Shown one piece after another: positions 7,063 to 14,391 of a stretch of DNA of 20,021 bases. A model generated the notes under the pieces. That model saw only the letters and a program-made list of their open reading frames with translations. It had not been told where the DNA came from and searched no databases. Source of the DNA: Spirochaeta sp. (lineage in GTDB: Bacteria; Spirochaetota; Spirochaetia; DSM-27196; Alkalispirochaetaceae); assembly GCA_007117185.1 (NCBI GenBank), contig SKHA01000150.1, positions 1-20,021 of the forward strand, in the 5' to 3' direction. The position numbers and the translations under genes were made by a program. Positions within the stretch are counted from its first letter, which is position 1, and every line of letters begins with the position of its first letter.

Positions 7063-7542
7063 GTGTCTGCCAAGGTCCATTACGAAGACAACCTGTTTTT
7101 CGTCCAGTCCATACTCCGTACTATTGAAGCGGGATTGCGTCTGGATATCGACCCGGAGTTCTTCTACGACAAGATTCTGGAAGATATCTTCTTTGTGGAC
7201 GCCACAATAAGCAGAGCGTTCTCAGAACTGAAAGATAGCACGTTCGTTATTAATCGCATCGCCCATCTCAGGTCTGTGCGCCGCACCTCCTCGGCGTATT
7301 CTGTCTTCCTGGATCGGTTGCAATCGGAGACTACCGGTTTTTCCCGGGCCTACTCCACCTATCACGAGAAGTTTGCCGCCACCCTGGATGACCACCTGCA
7401 GTTGCGCCGCCAGATAGATTCGCTCCTGGACGAGCTTGACCCGGAAGATGAACAGACCGAGCTGGTATCCTCGCAGGAATACGGATTTCTCCTGGCGGAA
7501 CAGGTACAGGACAGCAACGACAATCCAGAAATGGGAGAGTGA
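7063..7542 (+). CDS. Hypothetical helical protein, 159 aa
   Basis: I do not recognise a family. GTG 7063 is preferred because GGAGG (7052-7056) lies 6 nt upstream; the frame is open further 5' only as a read-through of the rpsF region. The protein begins (M)SAKVHYEDNLFFVQSILRTIEAGLRLDIDPEFFYDKILEDIFFVD and appears mostly alpha-helical, soluble and without Cys. The C-terminal third is acidic and coiled-coil-like (LDDHLQLRRQIDSLLDELDPEDEQTE), with no signal peptide or membrane segment. Its stop overlaps the first possible start of pyruvate kinase (GTGA at 7539-7542), so the two are almost certainly one transcript. A role linked to glycolysis is only a guess from position. Confidence 0.8.
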   Translation: MSAKVHYEDNLFFVQSILRTIEAGLRLDIDPEFFYDKILEDIFFVDATISRAFSELKDSTFVINRIAHLRSVRRTSSAYSVFLDRLQSETTGFSRAYSTYHEKFAATLDDHLQLRRQIDSLLDELDPEDEQTELVSSQEYGFLLAEQVQDSNDNPEMGE

Positions 7543-7547
7543 CGCCG

Positions 7548-9320
7548 GTGCTCAGAAAAACGAAGATCATCGCCACGATGGGCCCTGCAGTGGACGATGT
7601 TGCCACCATGGAAGCGCTGCTGAAAGCGGGGATGAACATCGCGCGATTCAACTTCAGCCACGGCACCCACCAGGAGCAGCGCGGGCGAATAGAGATGCTT
7701 CGGGAAGCGTCCCGGCGGTGCGGCATCCCTGTGGCGATCCTTCTGGATACCAAGGGGCCGGAGATTCGAACCGGCGAGATCACCGGCGGCGGAACGATAA
7801 CGCTGGTTCCGGACGCCCAGATCGTCCTGACCACCGAGACAGTTCCGGGGACAGCGTCCCGTTTGAGTATCAGCTACCAAAACCTTCCTCAGGAGGTTCA
7901 CCCGGGAGGACACGTGTTCATCGCCGACGGCCTGGTGGATCTTGAGGTCCAGTCCGTCCAGGAAAGCGAGATTCACTGCATCGTGCGCAACGGTGGAATT
8001 CTGGGGAGCCGGAAGAACGTCAACGTTCCGGGGGTCCGCACCGGCCTGCCCGCAGTGACTGAACGGGATATCCTGGATATCGAGTTCGGCATTTCCATGA
8101 ACATCGACTTCATCGCCGCGTCGTTCATTCGCAAAGCCTCGGATGTGCTGGAAGTTCAAAAGATCGTCGACCGCTGCAAGGCAGCCACGCGAATCATCGC
8201 CAAAATCGAGGACGAGGAGGGGCTGGAAAACATCGCCTCCATCGCCAGAGTTTCCGGCGGGGTGATGGTTGCCCGGGGTGATCTGGGAGTTCAGTTGCAG
8301 ACGGAAGAAATTCCCCTGGCCCAGAAGCGGATCATCCGCGAGTGCAACCTGCAGAACAAACCGGTTGTGACGGCCACCCAGATGCTGGACTCGATGATCA
8401 ACAATCCCAAACCTACCCGAGCGGAGCTGACCGACGTAGCCAACGCGATCTTTGACGGAACCGATGCGGTAATGCTCTCCGGAGAGACAGCCAACGGCAA
8501 ATACCCCGTGGAATCCGTTCAGATGCTGCATCGCATCGCCCTGGAAGTGGAACGTTCCCAGGAATACATTGAGCGCAGCAAACAGTACTTTTCCTTCCAT
8601 CGCACCGACATGGATATTTCAGAAGCAATTACCCGGGCCGCGTATGTGGTGGCAACGGACATCCACGCCGCAGCATTGATCTCCCCATCCCTGCGGGGCA
8701 ACAGCCCCCGGTTACTCTCCAAGTACCGCCCGGTTCAACCGGTCATCGCCGTGACCACCTCGGAGGTGGTCCACCGGCAGCTGCTGCTGCACTGGGGGGT
8801 GTACCCGCTGCTGTCGGAGTACGTGAACGACTCGGACAAGATGATCCAGAACTCCCTGCGTCTGGCCCTGAAACACCAGTACATTCAGCGAAACGATAAG
8901 GTTGTATCCGCTGCGGGAATACCCCTGAACAGCCCGATCATGATGAATACCATCAAGGTTCACTTTGTCGGCAACATCCTCAACCGGGGCCAGCGCGGAT
9001 TCGGTGGTATCTGTTCTGGAAACATTGTGAAAGCAAGGACCTTCGAGGAGGCGAAACAACGGTTGCGCATGAATGGTTCAGAGATCCTCCTGGTTCCGGA
9101 GCTGACCGACCAGTATCGACCGCTGCTGGCCAGTGTGCGCGGCGTCATTGTAGAACAGAAGCTGGTTTCAGATCTCCTGGCTCTGCAGAACGAGTTCACC
9201 CGCCTGGTTCTGGTAGCGGACGTTCGCGACGCCTATCGGCAGTTTGAGCATAACCAGAGCATCAGTGTCCACGGCGACGAGAAACTGATATACGAGGGAT
9301 ACGTCACCGGCGAGGATTGA
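7548..9320 (+). CDS. pyk: Pyruvate kinase with C-terminal PEP-utiliser-like domain
   Basis: It converts phosphoenolpyruvate and ADP to pyruvate and ATP. GTG 7548 gives the usual start (M)LRKTKIIATMGP and sits 10 nt after GGGAG; GTG 7539 is in frame three codons earlier but lies only 1 nt after that GGGAG. From 7548 the protein is 590 residues. Visible motifs are ARFNFSHG, LLDTKGPEIRTG, RIIAKIEDEEGLEN (catalytic Lys about residue 219), ARGDLGVQL, TATQMLDSMINNPKPTRAE and DGTDAVMLSGETANGKYP. The last 110 residues (GFGGICSGNIVKARTFEEA to the end) match in layout the extra C-terminal domain of Bacillus-type enzymes, which derives from the PEP-utiliser mobile domain. The GG-x-SHAA phosphohistidine loop is replaced by VEQKLVSDLL, so it cannot be a phosphotransfer domain. 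Confidence 0.96.
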   Translation: MLRKTKIIATMGPAVDDVATMEALLKAGMNIARFNFSHGTHQEQRGRIEMLREASRRCGIPVAILLDTKGPEIRTGEITGGGTITLVPDAQIVLTTETVPGTASRLSISYQNLPQEVHPGGHVFIADGLVDLEVQSVQESEIHCIVRNGGILGSRKNVNVPGVRTGLPAVTERDILDIEFGISMNIDFIAASFIRKASDVLEVQKIVDRCKAATRIIAKIEDEEGLENIASIARVSGGVMVARGDLGVQLQTEEIPLAQKRIIRECNLQNKPVVTATQMLDSMINNPKPTRAELTDVANAIFDGTDAVMLSGETANGKYPVESVQMLHRIALEVERSQEYIERSKQYFSFHRTDMDISEAITRAAYVVATDIHAAALISPSLRGNSPRLLSKYRPVQPVIAVTTSEVVHRQLLLHWGVYPLLSEYVNDSDKMIQNSLRLALKHQYIQRNDKVVSAAGIPLNSPIMMNTIKVHFVGNILNRGQRGFGGICSGNIVKARTFEEAKQRLRMNGSEILLVPELTDQYRPLLASVRGVIVEQKLVSDLLALQNEFTRLVLVADVRDAYRQFEHNQSISVHGDEKLIYEGYVTGED

Positions 9321-9339
9321 TTTTTCCTACATTGGGGTA
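9321..9339. other. Shared intergenic motif, copy A (upstream of the nifA-like gene)
   Basis: TTTTTCCTACATT at 9321-9333 follows the pyk stop directly; after three bases comes GTA (9337-9339). The same 13 bases and the same-spaced GTA recur at 10977-10995, behind the nifA-like gene. In this copy TACA is followed by TTGG and GGTA, an imperfect version of the TACA-TTAT-TGTA dyad in copy B. The rest of this 92-bp gap is T-rich; I found no convincing promoter in it. The start of the next gene has AGGAG at 9399-9403. Confidence 0.55.
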
Positions 9340-9412
9340 CTTTTAGCCTCTTTGCACCCTCCCTTGCGTATTTTCATACAGTGATGTAGCTTCTCCACAG
9401 GAGAACCTGCCC

Positions 9413-10966
9413 ATGAACGAGACACCGGGATATCGCGGAAAGATCGAGGAGCTATCGCTGCTCTTCGAGATCAGTCAGATTCTTGACCAGAGCCTTGATC
9501 TTAAACAGGTGATCCAACCGGTCCTGACTGCCGTCACCGACCACATGGGAATGCTCCGCGGCACAATAACCCTGTTGAACCGCAAAACAGGAGACATCCT
9601 GACAGAAGCCGCTTACGGCCTCTCCCCTGCAGAACGACAACGTGGTCGGTACAAGCTTGGAGAGGGCATAACCGGAAAGGTGGTTCAGAGCGGCCAACCC
9701 AAGATCATTCCCAGAATCAGCGAGGAACCGGAGTTTCTGAACAAGACCGGCGCCCGCCGGGCGCGGCAATACCAGGATATTTCCTTCATCTGCGTACCCA
9801 TCAAGATCGGCAATGAGACGGTTGGCGCCCTGGGACTGGACCGGGAGTTCATCGGCGAGAGCAAACTTCAGGAAGACCAGCGCATTCTCAGTGTGGTTGC
9901 ATCCCTCATCGCCCAGGCGGTCAAAATTCGTCAGAACTTCATGGAGGAGCGGGAACAGCTCCTGGCGGAAAACACCCGTCTTCACCGGGAACTGGAGAAG
10001 CGTTTTCGTCCGTCCAACATCATCGGCAACAGCAAGGCGATGCAGCATGTCTTTGATATGGTTGCCCAGGTATCTCACAGTGACGCGACTGTGCTGATTC
10101 GGGGCGAGAGCGGTACCGGAAAGGAACTTGTTGCCCAGGCGATCCACTATAACAGCAATCGTGCCGAAAAGACCCTGATCAAAGTGAACTGCGCCGCACT
10201 GCCGGAGACGGTTATTGAAAGCGAGCTGTTCGGTCACGAAAAAGGCGCCTTCACCGGCGCGATCGCCACCCGCAAAGGGCGCTTCGAGATGGCCAGCGGG
10301 GGCACGATCTTTCTGGACGAAATTGGCGACCTCTCTCCGATGACCCAGGTAAAGCTGCTGCGGGTCCTCCAGGAGAAAGAGTTTGAGCGGGTTGGCGGTA
10401 ATGAGACGATCCGGGCCAACGTGCGGGTCATCGCGGCAACCAACCGCGATCTGGAACGATCCATGGAAGAGGCTACCTTTCGGGAGGATCTGTACTACCG
10501 CCTGAACGTGTTTCCCATTCACCTCCCCCCGCTGCGGGAACGTCGGAACGACATCCTGCTGCTGGCGGATCATTTTATCGCCAAGTACGGCGAGGCCAAC
10601 CACAACCCGATTCACCGGATCTCCACCCCCGCGATCGATCTGCTGATGAACTATCACTGGCCGGGGAACGTCAGGGAACTGGAAAACTGTATAGAACGGG
10701 CGGTCCTCCTGAGCGTGGACGGGGTGATCCACTCGCACCACCTGCCTCCGAGCCTGCAATCCGCCGAGAGCACCAACACCCAGATTCGGGGCTCCCTCCA
10801 GGACTCGCTGGACAACCTGGAGCGGGAGCTGCTCATGGACGCGCTGAAGTCCACCAAGGGCAATATGGCCAAAGCTGCCAGAATTCTCGACGTGACCGAG
10901 CGAATCATGGGTCTGCGAATCAAAAAACACGGAATTGAAGCGAAGATTTTTCGTACGAACACGTAG
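9413..10966 (+). CDS. nifA: NifA-like sigma-54-dependent transcriptional activator (GAF-AAA+-HTH)
   Basis: A bacterial enhancer-binding protein that remodels sigma-54 RNA polymerase using ATP. It is 517 residues with ATG 9413 and AGGAG 9 nt upstream. Residues 15-175 are a GAF sensor domain (LGEGITGKVVQSGQP, ICVPIKIGNETVGALGLDR), then a coiled linker (about 176-198). The AAA+ domain has Walker A GESGTGKE (231-238), the sigma-54 contact loop ESELFGHEKGAFTGA (269-283, GAFTGA intact), Walker B TIFLDEIGD (298-306) and the arginine-finger region FREDLYYRLNVFPIHLPPLRERRND. A Fis-type HTH ends the protein (GNMAKAARILDVTERIMGLRIKKHGIEAKIF). Domain order and the HTH resemble NifA. No nif structural genes are in the window; downstream lies amtB-glnK behind a sigma-54 promoter, so it is probably a nitrogen regulator in the broad sense. 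What its GAF domain binds is unknown. Confidence 0.9.
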   Translation: MNETPGYRGKIEELSLLFEISQILDQSLDLKQVIQPVLTAVTDHMGMLRGTITLLNRKTGDILTEAAYGLSPAERQRGRYKLGEGITGKVVQSGQPKIIPRISEEPEFLNKTGARRARQYQDISFICVPIKIGNETVGALGLDREFIGESKLQEDQRILSVVASLIAQAVKIRQNFMEEREQLLAENTRLHRELEKRFRPSNIIGNSKAMQHVFDMVAQVSHSDATVLIRGESGTGKELVAQAIHYNSNRAEKTLIKVNCAALPETVIESELFGHEKGAFTGAIATRKGRFEMASGGTIFLDEIGDLSPMTQVKLLRVLQEKEFERVGGNETIRANVRVIAATNRDLERSMEEATFREDLYYRLNVFPIHLPPLRERRNDILLLADHFIAKYGEANHNPIHRISTPAIDLLMNYHWPGNVRELENCIERAVLLSVDGVIHSHHLPPSLQSAESTNTQIRGSLQDSLDNLERELLMDALKSTKGNMAKAARILDVTERIMGLRIKKHGIEAKIFRTNT

Positions 10967-10976
10967 TTTGCTTCGG

Positions 10977-10995
10977 TTTTTCCTACATTATTGTA
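10977..10995. other. Shared intergenic motif, copy B (downstream of the nifA-like gene)
   Basis: TTTTTCCTACATT (10977-10989), three bases, then GTA (10993-10995), matching copy A at 16 of 19 positions. Here the core is a clean dyad, TACA-TTAT-TGTA (10984-10995). It lies 10 bp after the activator's stop codon and about 140 bp upstream of the -24 element of amtB. It might be an operator or part of a promoter. Confidence 0.55.
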
Positions 10996-11028
10996 TACCT
11001 TTTTGAACCTATCGACGATTTCGAACTT

Positions 11029-11065
11029 GATACTGCGCCGCGACGTGATTAGACGGCGCAGTATC
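11029..11065. repeat. Perfect 12-bp inverted repeat upstream of the amtB sigma-54 promoter
   Basis: GATACTGCGCCG (11029-11040) and CGGCGCAGTATC (11054-11065) are exact reverse complements with a 13-nt spacer. The centre (about 11047) is near -103 relative to the predicted amtB start, the usual range for enhancer sites of sigma-54 activators. The inner TGCGCC/GGCGCA pair, 21 bp centre to centre, resembles NtrC-type half sites. Alternatively it is the terminator of the activator gene, but only TTATTT follows the stem, not a proper T-run. Confidence 0.8.
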
Positions 11066-11122
11066 CTTATTTCCAGAAAAGACTTACAGATTTCAATATT
11101 TTTCATCGCATGATTTCCGTTT

Positions 11123-11139
11123 TTGGCATGGTAATTGCT
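11123..11139 (+). promoter_or_regulatory. Sigma-54 (-24/-12) promoter of amtB-glnK
   Basis: TTGGCATGGTAATTGCT matches the sigma-54 consensus TGGCACG-N4-TTGC(A/T) with one change (C to T in the -24 box). The invariant GG (11125-11126) and GC (11137-11138) are 12 bp apart as required. Transcription would start near 11150, giving a leader of about 37 nt with GAGGAGG. A sigma-54 activator gene lies directly upstream, and the stretch between the inverted repeat and this promoter is AT-rich, as expected where DNA must bend. Confidence 0.85.
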
Positions 11140-11186
11140 GTTTAGTCTGCGAAACAGGTTACCAAAATCTTTTGAGGAGGTTTGCG

Positions 11187-12503
11187 ATGAACCGAAAACT
11201 GATTCTTGCGGGTCTGCTGTTGACCGTGTTTGCGCTGGGAAGCGCAGCGGCACAGGATGTAGACGCAACCCTGGCATTGTACAGCGATGCCTTCGACATG
11301 CTCTGGCTTACCCTTGCGGGTGCTCTGGTCTTCTTTATGCAGGCAGGATTCGCAATGGTGGAGACGGGACTCACCCGGGCAAAGAACGCCGGAAACATCA
11401 TCATGAAGAACCTGATGGACTTTTCCGTCGGTGCCATCACCTACTTCGCCGTCGGCTGGGCCATTATGTACGGCAGCAGCGCCGGTGGATTCTTCGGCAC
11501 GGACCAGTTCTTCCTGGCCGGCGCTGACAGCGCAGTCTATCGGGACTGGTTCTTCCAGGTAGTCTTCGCTGCCACCGCCGCCACGATCGTCAGTGGCGCA
11601 ATGGCTGAACGGACCAAATACGCCGGATACCTGCTGTACTCCCTGGTGATCACCGCGATTATCTACCCGGTGAGCGGTCACTGGATCTGGGCCGACGGCT
11701 GGCTCGCCGAAATGGGATTTCATGACTTCGCCGGATCCACCGTTGTCCATTCCGTTGGAGCATGGGCGGCCATGGTCGGTGCGATCATGATCGGTGCCCG
11801 TCGCGGCAAGTACGTCAAGGTGGGTGACCAGGTAACGGTGAAGGCGATTCAGGGACACAACATGCCCCTGGCAGCCCTTGGTGTATTCATCCTCTGGTTC
11901 GGATGGTACGGTTTCAACGCTGGCAGCACCCTCTCCGGAACGGACATGGACATTGCCTACGTAGCTACCACCACCACCCTGGCAGCATCCGCCGGCGCAA
12001 TCGCCGCGATGTTCACCAGCTGGATCTGGTTCGGTAAACCCGACCCCTCAATGTCCCTGAACGGTGCGCTGGCCGGTCTGGTAGCGATCACCGCAGGAAC
12101 CTGGGTCATCAGCCCGGGAATGTCCGTTGTCGTCGGTTTTCTCGGCGGTATTCTGGTGGTTCTCTCGGTTGAGTTCTTTGACAAAGTCTTGCATATCGAC
12201 GACCCGGTGGGTGCGATCAGCGTGCACGGTGTGGTCGGTGCCTGGGGTACCCTGGCGGTGGGACTGTTCGGCGATCTCGAGCTGATCGAGAGTGGTCTCA
12301 CCCGGGGTGGACAGATCGGTGTTCAGTTGCTGGGCATCGCCGCTGTCTTCGCCTGGGTGCTGGTGACAGCGTTCATACTCTTTGGAATACTGAAAGCGGC
12401 CAAGCTTCTGCGGGTCAGCGAAGAAGAAGAACTGCTTGGTCTGGATATCTCGGAGCACGGCGCCGAGTCCTATGCAGGCTTCCAGATCTTCTCCAACATG
12501 TAA
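11187..12503 (+). CDS. amtB: Ammonium transporter AmtB
   Basis: A trimeric inner-membrane ammonium/ammonia channel. ATG 11187 has GAGGAGG (11174-11180) 6 nt upstream; the in-frame TTG at 11172 overlaps that site and is rejected. It is 438 residues. Residues 1-22 are a cleavable signal peptide (MNRKLILAGLLLTVFALGSAAA), as in E. coli AmtB. About eleven membrane segments follow, with GFAMVETGLTRAKN (54-67), the conserved DFAGSTVVH with Asp180 and pore His188, LGVFILWFGWYGFNAGS (231-247) and the second pore histidine in ISVHGVVGAWGTLAVGLF (His347). Both twin-His residues are therefore present. It stands 15 nt before glnK, whose product normally plugs this channel when nitrogen is plentiful. Confidence 0.97.
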   Translation: MNRKLILAGLLLTVFALGSAAAQDVDATLALYSDAFDMLWLTLAGALVFFMQAGFAMVETGLTRAKNAGNIIMKNLMDFSVGAITYFAVGWAIMYGSSAGGFFGTDQFFLAGADSAVYRDWFFQVVFAATAATIVSGAMAERTKYAGYLLYSLVITAIIYPVSGHWIWADGWLAEMGFHDFAGSTVVHSVGAWAAMVGAIMIGARRGKYVKVGDQVTVKAIQGHNMPLAALGVFILWFGWYGFNAGSTLSGTDMDIAYVATTTTLAASAGAIAAMFTSWIWFGKPDPSMSLNGALAGLVAITAGTWVISPGMSVVVGFLGGILVVLSVEFFDKVLHIDDPVGAISVHGVVGAWGTLAVGLFGDLELIESGLTRGGQIGVQLLGIAAVFAWVLVTAFILFGILKAAKLLRVSEEEELLGLDISEHGAESYAGFQIFSNM

Positions 12504-12518
12504 GGGAGGTATAGAATA

Positions 12519-12860
12519 ATGAAGCTTATTGTAGCGTACATTCAGCCCCAGAAACTGAACGATGTGAAAGAGGCGCTCTACAAGGCGCAGGTCTTCAAAA
12601 TGTCAGTAACCAACGCGATGGGAGCAGGTCAGCAGAAGGGCTATCACGAGACGTATCGTGGTGTGGATATCGAGGTGAACCTGCTGAAGAAGGTTCGCAT
12701 GGAGATTGCGGTGAACGCAGACTTCGTCCAGCCCACCATCGACGCGATCGTCAAGGGAGCTCGCACCGGTTCAATCGGTGACGGCAAGATCTTCGTGGTC
12801 CCTCTTGACGATGTAATCCGCATCCGAACTGGTGAGACCGGAACCGAAGCGATCGGTTGA
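12519..12860 (+). CDS. glnK: PII signal-transduction protein GlnK lacking Tyr51
   Basis: A trimeric sensor of 2-oxoglutarate and ATP/ADP that controls AmtB and nitrogen regulators. GGGAGG lies 9 nt upstream of ATG 12519. At 113 residues it aligns without gaps to E. coli GlnB: G37-Q-Q39-K-G41 in the T-loop, Lys58, GSIGDGK (84-90) and RIRTGE with Arg101 and Arg103. The ATP- and 2-oxoglutarate-binding residues are thus conserved. The T-loop reads YRGVDIEV, placing Ile at position 51, where uridylylated PII proteins have Tyr; position 49, a phospho-Ser in cyanobacteria, is Val. Neither classical modification can occur here. Location behind amtB supports GlnK and release control of the channel by ligand binding alone (inference). 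Confidence 0.95.
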   Translation: MKLIVAYIQPQKLNDVKEALYKAQVFKMSVTNAMGAGQQKGYHETYRGVDIEVNLLKKVRMEIAVNADFVQPTIDAIVKGARTGSIGDGKIFVVPLDDVIRIRTGETGTEAIG

Positions 12861-12880
12861 CGCCGACGTTTCCAATATCG

Positions 12881-12907
12881 AAGCCGCCCGGAAGGGCGGC
12901 TTTTTTT
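12881..12907 (+). terminator. Rho-independent terminator of amtB-glnK
   Basis: GCCGCCC (12883-12889), loop GGAA, GGGCGGC (12894-12900), then seven T (12901-12907). Two A-T pairs can extend the stem. It lies 20 nt after the glnK stop and closes the nitrogen block. The 100 bp from here to the kinase stop at 13008 hold no gene. Confidence 0.95.
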
Positions 12908-13007
12908 GGCTGTGGCGTTCTGGGGAGTTCTGGGGCGGTAGCTGGGAGGGGTGCGACGCGCCACTACCGGCCCGTCTCGGCCCGTCACAGAGGTGACCTC
13001 GCCTCAA

Positions 13008-14384
13008 TCAGCACGCTTCCAGGGCGGTACGAAAACGCTCGAACCGCTCTCGATACTGATGGTACCGCTCCCGGTAGAACCCGACCCTGCCGGGGTCCGG
13101 CTCCCAGACGTGAAGGTCTTGCACCACCCCGTCGGCGGCATCACCCAGCGAGGAGGACTCCCCCAGGGCTACCAGCGCGCAGCACAGATTGCCCACCAGC
13201 TCCGCATCGGCCACAACCGGGACGGTAATAGGCACCTCGGTAATATCCGCTTTCATCTGCATCCACATCCCGTTTCGCGCCTGCCCCCCGCAGCCACGAA
13301 GACTGCGAACATCGCACCCCGACGCCCGGAGGGTCTCAATCGCCTCCCTGACTGCGAATCCGATGGACAGAACCACCGCTCGACCCATATCAGCGCGATT
13401 ATGCCGGGCTCCCAGACCGATGAACATACCCCGTCGAAATTCCCAGCTGTCCCCGCGATGCGATGTCGGGAAGAACCATGGGTCGTCCCGACTGTCGGCA
13501 ACGTTCAGAATATCGAGCATCATGTCACCGTAGTCACGTCCCTGTTGACCGCTGATCTCACGAAACCACTCAAAAAGCAGACCGGTAGACGAGAGAATCC
13601 CCGCCACGTTGTACAGCCCCGGGACGACATGCGGGAGAGTGCGGAGCATCCCGTCGTTGACCCGTTCGGTAGAACAGAAATTGATTCCCTCGGAGGTGCC
13701 GGCGCGATCGCAGGTGCGCCCGGGCTTCAAGGTGTTGGTACCGACCAGACTCATATGGAAATCTGACCCCGCCGCAATCACCGGTACCCCCGCAGGCAGA
13801 CCAAGCTCTGCAGCAACAGCAGGGCGTACCTGCCCTACCCGGGTCGCCACATCCACAAAGGGAGGCAGCGTATCCGGGGAAACCCCACCCCGTACGGCGT
13901 CGTCCACCGTCCAGATAAACCGACTGAACTCCTCGCTGGGGGTAATCGCCACCGCTTCACCGGTCAACACGTAGACGAGATACTCCGGAAACGGAAGATA
14001 CCAGCGAACCGCGTCAGCCCGGGGGTGATTCTGCTGAAACCAGGCAATTTTGGGGAGATAAAACGAGGGAGAGCCCTCCAGCACCACACTTCGCGAATCG
14101 AGCCACAGCAGTGGATCTCCCACCACCTCTCCGTGAGCGTCCACAGCAACTACGGTTGGACCGTTTCCGCTTATGACGATCGCATCGGGGCGTCCCCGGC
14201 CGACAACGTGAGGAATCGCCTCTTTCAGCGCCTGCATCCACCGGGCACTCTCAAAGCTGGATGTCTCCTCTGACGGATTCATGATGCGCCGGCGCACCGA
14301 AGCGAGAACATCTCCTGTCTGATTCAGCAGCGCCGCTTTGAGACTGGACGTCCCGATGTCGATTACCAGAAAGGTCATTTCCAT
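13008..14384 (-). CDS. FGGY-family carbohydrate kinase (xylulokinase-like), substrate unknown
   Basis: An ATP-dependent kinase of the hexokinase/actin fold. Taking ATG 14384 gives 458 residues; ATG 14378, two codons in, is possible, and the frame is open to 14420. N-terminal phosphate-1 motif FLVIDIGTSSLKAALL (5-20), LLWLDSR (92-98), the catalytic-base region AAGSDFHMSLVG with Asp208, AGTSEG (228-233), and the FGGY C-terminal signature RGCGGQARNGMWMQMKADITEVPITVP (363-389) followed by DAELVGNLCCALVALGE. This fits xylulokinase/gluconokinase relatives but the sugar cannot be named. It is transcribed away from the ABC importer, with start codons 62 bp apart, which suggests the kinase acts on the imported compound or a breakdown product. 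No terminator was found at its 3' end. Confidence 0.88.
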   Translation of the reverse strand: MEMTFLVIDIGTSSLKAALLNQTGDVLASVRRRIMNPSEETSSFESARWMQALKEAIPHVVGRGRPDAIVISGNGPTVVAVDAHGEVVGDPLLWLDSRSVVLEGSPSFYLPKIAWFQQNHPRADAVRWYLPFPEYLVYVLTGEAVAITPSEEFSRFIWTVDDAVRGGVSPDTLPPFVDVATRVGQVRPAVAAELGLPAGVPVIAAGSDFHMSLVGTNTLKPGRTCDRAGTSEGINFCSTERVNDGMLRTLPHVVPGLYNVAGILSSTGLLFEWFREISGQQGRDYGDMMLDILNVADSRDDPWFFPTSHRGDSWEFRRGMFIGLGARHNRADMGRAVVLSIGFAVREAIETLRASGCDVRSLRGCGGQARNGMWMQMKADITEVPITVPVVADAELVGNLCCALVALGESSSLGDAADGVVQDLHVWEPDPGRVGFYRERYHQYRERFERFRTALEAC

Positions 14385-14391
14385 TGTTCCG

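Noticed and set aside
7362..8600. Open frame of about 410 codons antisense to pyk
   Set aside because: The sense strand carries every pyruvate kinase motif; the antisense translation is low-complexity His/Gly/Arg-rich sequence without recognisable domains.
9452..10930. Long open frame of about 490 codons antisense to the activator gene
   Set aside because: It is a GC-bias shadow of a gene with clear GAF, AAA+ and HTH motifs; the antisense product has no family motif and no ribosome-binding site.
10967..11122. Canonical NifA enhancer TGT-N10-ACA upstream of amtB
   Set aside because: The only suitable TGT in this stretch (10992-10994) is followed after 10 nt by GAA, not ACA.
12917..12986. Short direct repeats in the glnK-kinase gap (GTTCTGGGG twice, GGCCCGTC twice, each with 10-bp period) and a GTCAC-AGAG-GTGAC hairpin
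   Set aside because: Too short to distinguish from chance in GC-rich DNA; the hairpin has no T-run on either strand, so it is not called a terminator.
12951..13766. Plus-strand open frame antisense to the FGGY kinase
   Set aside because: No motif, and the opposite strand shows all FGGY signatures.
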